Source: Rhodospirillales bacterium URHD0017 (GTDB lineage: Bacteria; Pseudomonadota; Alphaproteobacteria; Reyranellales; Reyranellaceae). From it: a DNA stretch of 64,000 bases. The position numbers and the translations under genes were made by a program. The notes beneath the pieces are model-generated. The model searched no databases and was not told where the DNA came from. It saw only the letters and a program-made list of their open reading frames with translations. Below, piece by piece: positions 63,287 to 64,000 of the stretch. The stretch is taken from contig FODP01000003.1 in NCBI GenBank assembly GCA_900110395.1, positions 248,001 through 312,000 of the forward strand. Reading direction: 5' to 3'. Position 1 is the first letter of the stretch, and the number at the start of each line of letters is the position of its first letter.

Positions 63287-64000
63287 TCAACGTAGTTGTT
63301 CGACGACGCGGCCCAACCGCTCCAGGGTGCGCACCGCCGCCTTCTGATCCAACCCCGGCCACTGCACGCGCACCAGGATATGGTCGGTGCCGGTGTGCTC
63401 GCCGTAGCGGCCGATCTGCTCGACCACCTCGTTCTGCGAACCGATGATGAAGCGGTTGGCCGCGAACTTGTCGAAGTCGGCGCGGATGCGGTCGCCAGGC
63501 ACGAAGCCCGAGGCACTGCCCCAGCTGGCATAGGCCTCGTACTTGAAGGACAGCGGCTCGCGCACCTCGTCCAGGGCTTTTCCGGTCCCGCTGCCGACAT
63601 GGCATTCGCGGATGATCGGGAACTCCTTCGCCGGCGCCAGGCCGGCGGCGGCGCGCGTCTCGCGGAACAAGGCGCCGAGCTTCTTCACGCCCTCCTCGCT
63701 CACCAACGGCGATGGCATCCAGGCGTCGGCGAGCTTGGCGGCACGCGCGACCGGCGCCTCGGAATCGCCCGCCATCCAGATCGGCGGACCGCCGGGCTGC
63801 TTGGGTTTCAGGCTCGCCTGCACCTTGCTGAGCGTGTGGTAACGACCTTTGTGTTCCACGACATCGTCGCGCCAGAGCTTGCGGATCACCTCGACGCCCT
63901 CGACGAAGCGCGACACGCGCTCCTTCATGGGCACGCCGATGGAATCGAATTCCTCGGGGCGATAACCCAGGCCCAGGCCGATGATGGCGTTGCCGTCGGT
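63287..64000 (-). CDS. LLM-class flavin-dependent oxidoreductase (5' end outside window)
   Basis: The frame is open to the window end, so the N-terminal part is missing; 237 residues are visible. GLGLGYRPEEFDSIGVPMKER is a typical LLM-class segment near the substrate channel, followed by LWRDD and PPIWMAGDSEAPVARAAKLADAW. It could be F420- or FMN-dependent; the visible part does not decide. It is upstream of, and probably co-transcribed with, the 2-hydroxyacid dehydrogenase gene. Confidence 0.88.
   Translation of the reverse strand, partial: TDGNAIIGLGLGYRPEEFDSIGVPMKERVSRFVEGVEVIRKLWRDDVVEHKGRYHTLSKVQASLKPKQPGGPPIWMAGDSEAPVARAAKLADAWMPSPLVSEEGVKKLGALFRETRAAAGLAPAKEFPIIRECHVGSGTGKALDEVREPLSFKYEAYASWGSASGFVPGDRIRADFDKFAANRFIIGSQNEVVEQIGRYGEHTGTDHILVRVQWPGLDQKAAVRTLERLGRVVEQLR

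Overview
The window looks like chromosomal DNA of a high-GC alphaproteobacterium. Supporting signs are dense GC-rich coding, Tat-type signal peptides on ABC binding proteins, many stop/start overlaps of the ATGA or GTGA kind, several complete nutrient ABC transporters, and short palindromic repeats. A soil or freshwater Reyranella-like or rhizobial-type heterotroph is my inference; no rRNA or marker gene fixes the taxon. I see no tRNA, rRNA, CRISPR array, transposase or prophage.

Layout. 1-3.9 kb: end of a UPF0182 membrane protein, a VOC-family gene broken by one nonsense codon, and a GFA-family gene. 3.9-8.6 kb: a branched-chain amino acid or urea-type ABC system (binding protein on +, livFGMH on -) with a palindromic repeat between them. 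8.6-14.4 kb: a glycosyltransferase remnant, a double-hairpin repeat, two glycosyltransferases and the inner-membrane half of a type I secretion system. 14.4-18.7 kb: an RND efflux pump and its adaptor. 18.7-31.2 kb: two tandem RutA-like monooxygenases, a spermidine/putrescine-type ABC operon ending in a cysteine hydrolase, a rutABCD cluster whose rutA is frameshifted, a flavin monooxygenase and a cupin. 31.3-43.6 kb: two NtaA/DszA-type monooxygenases (one frameshifted), a peptide-type ABC transporter and an ATP-dependent hydantoinase/oxoprolinase pair (hyuBA). 43.6-50.5 kb: a second spermidine/putrescine-type ABC operon headed by a fourth RutA homologue, and another NtaA/DszA-type enzyme. 50.5-56.9 kb: an isopenicillin N synthase-like dioxygenase, a methyltransferase and a second liv system with livF inverted. 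57-64 kb: two SDRs, two PuuE-like deacetylases, a hydantoin/Asp-Glu racemase-like protein, a TctC-type binding protein, a 2-hydroxyacid dehydrogenase and a partial LLM oxidoreductase.

How it may work together. About 19-62 kb reads as an organic-nitrogen scavenging island: uptake systems, FMN-dependent ring-opening or N/S-dealkylating monooxygenases, amidohydrolases, hydantoinases and downstream hydrolases. The strongest unifying signal is regulatory. Near-consensus sigma-54 (-24/-12) promoters lie upstream of at least five transcription units in 19-50.5 kb (a sixth is less certain), which suggests joint induction under nitrogen limitation. Three genes (VOC, canonical rutA, one NtaA/DszA-type) carry single small disruptions that could be real decay or sequence errors.
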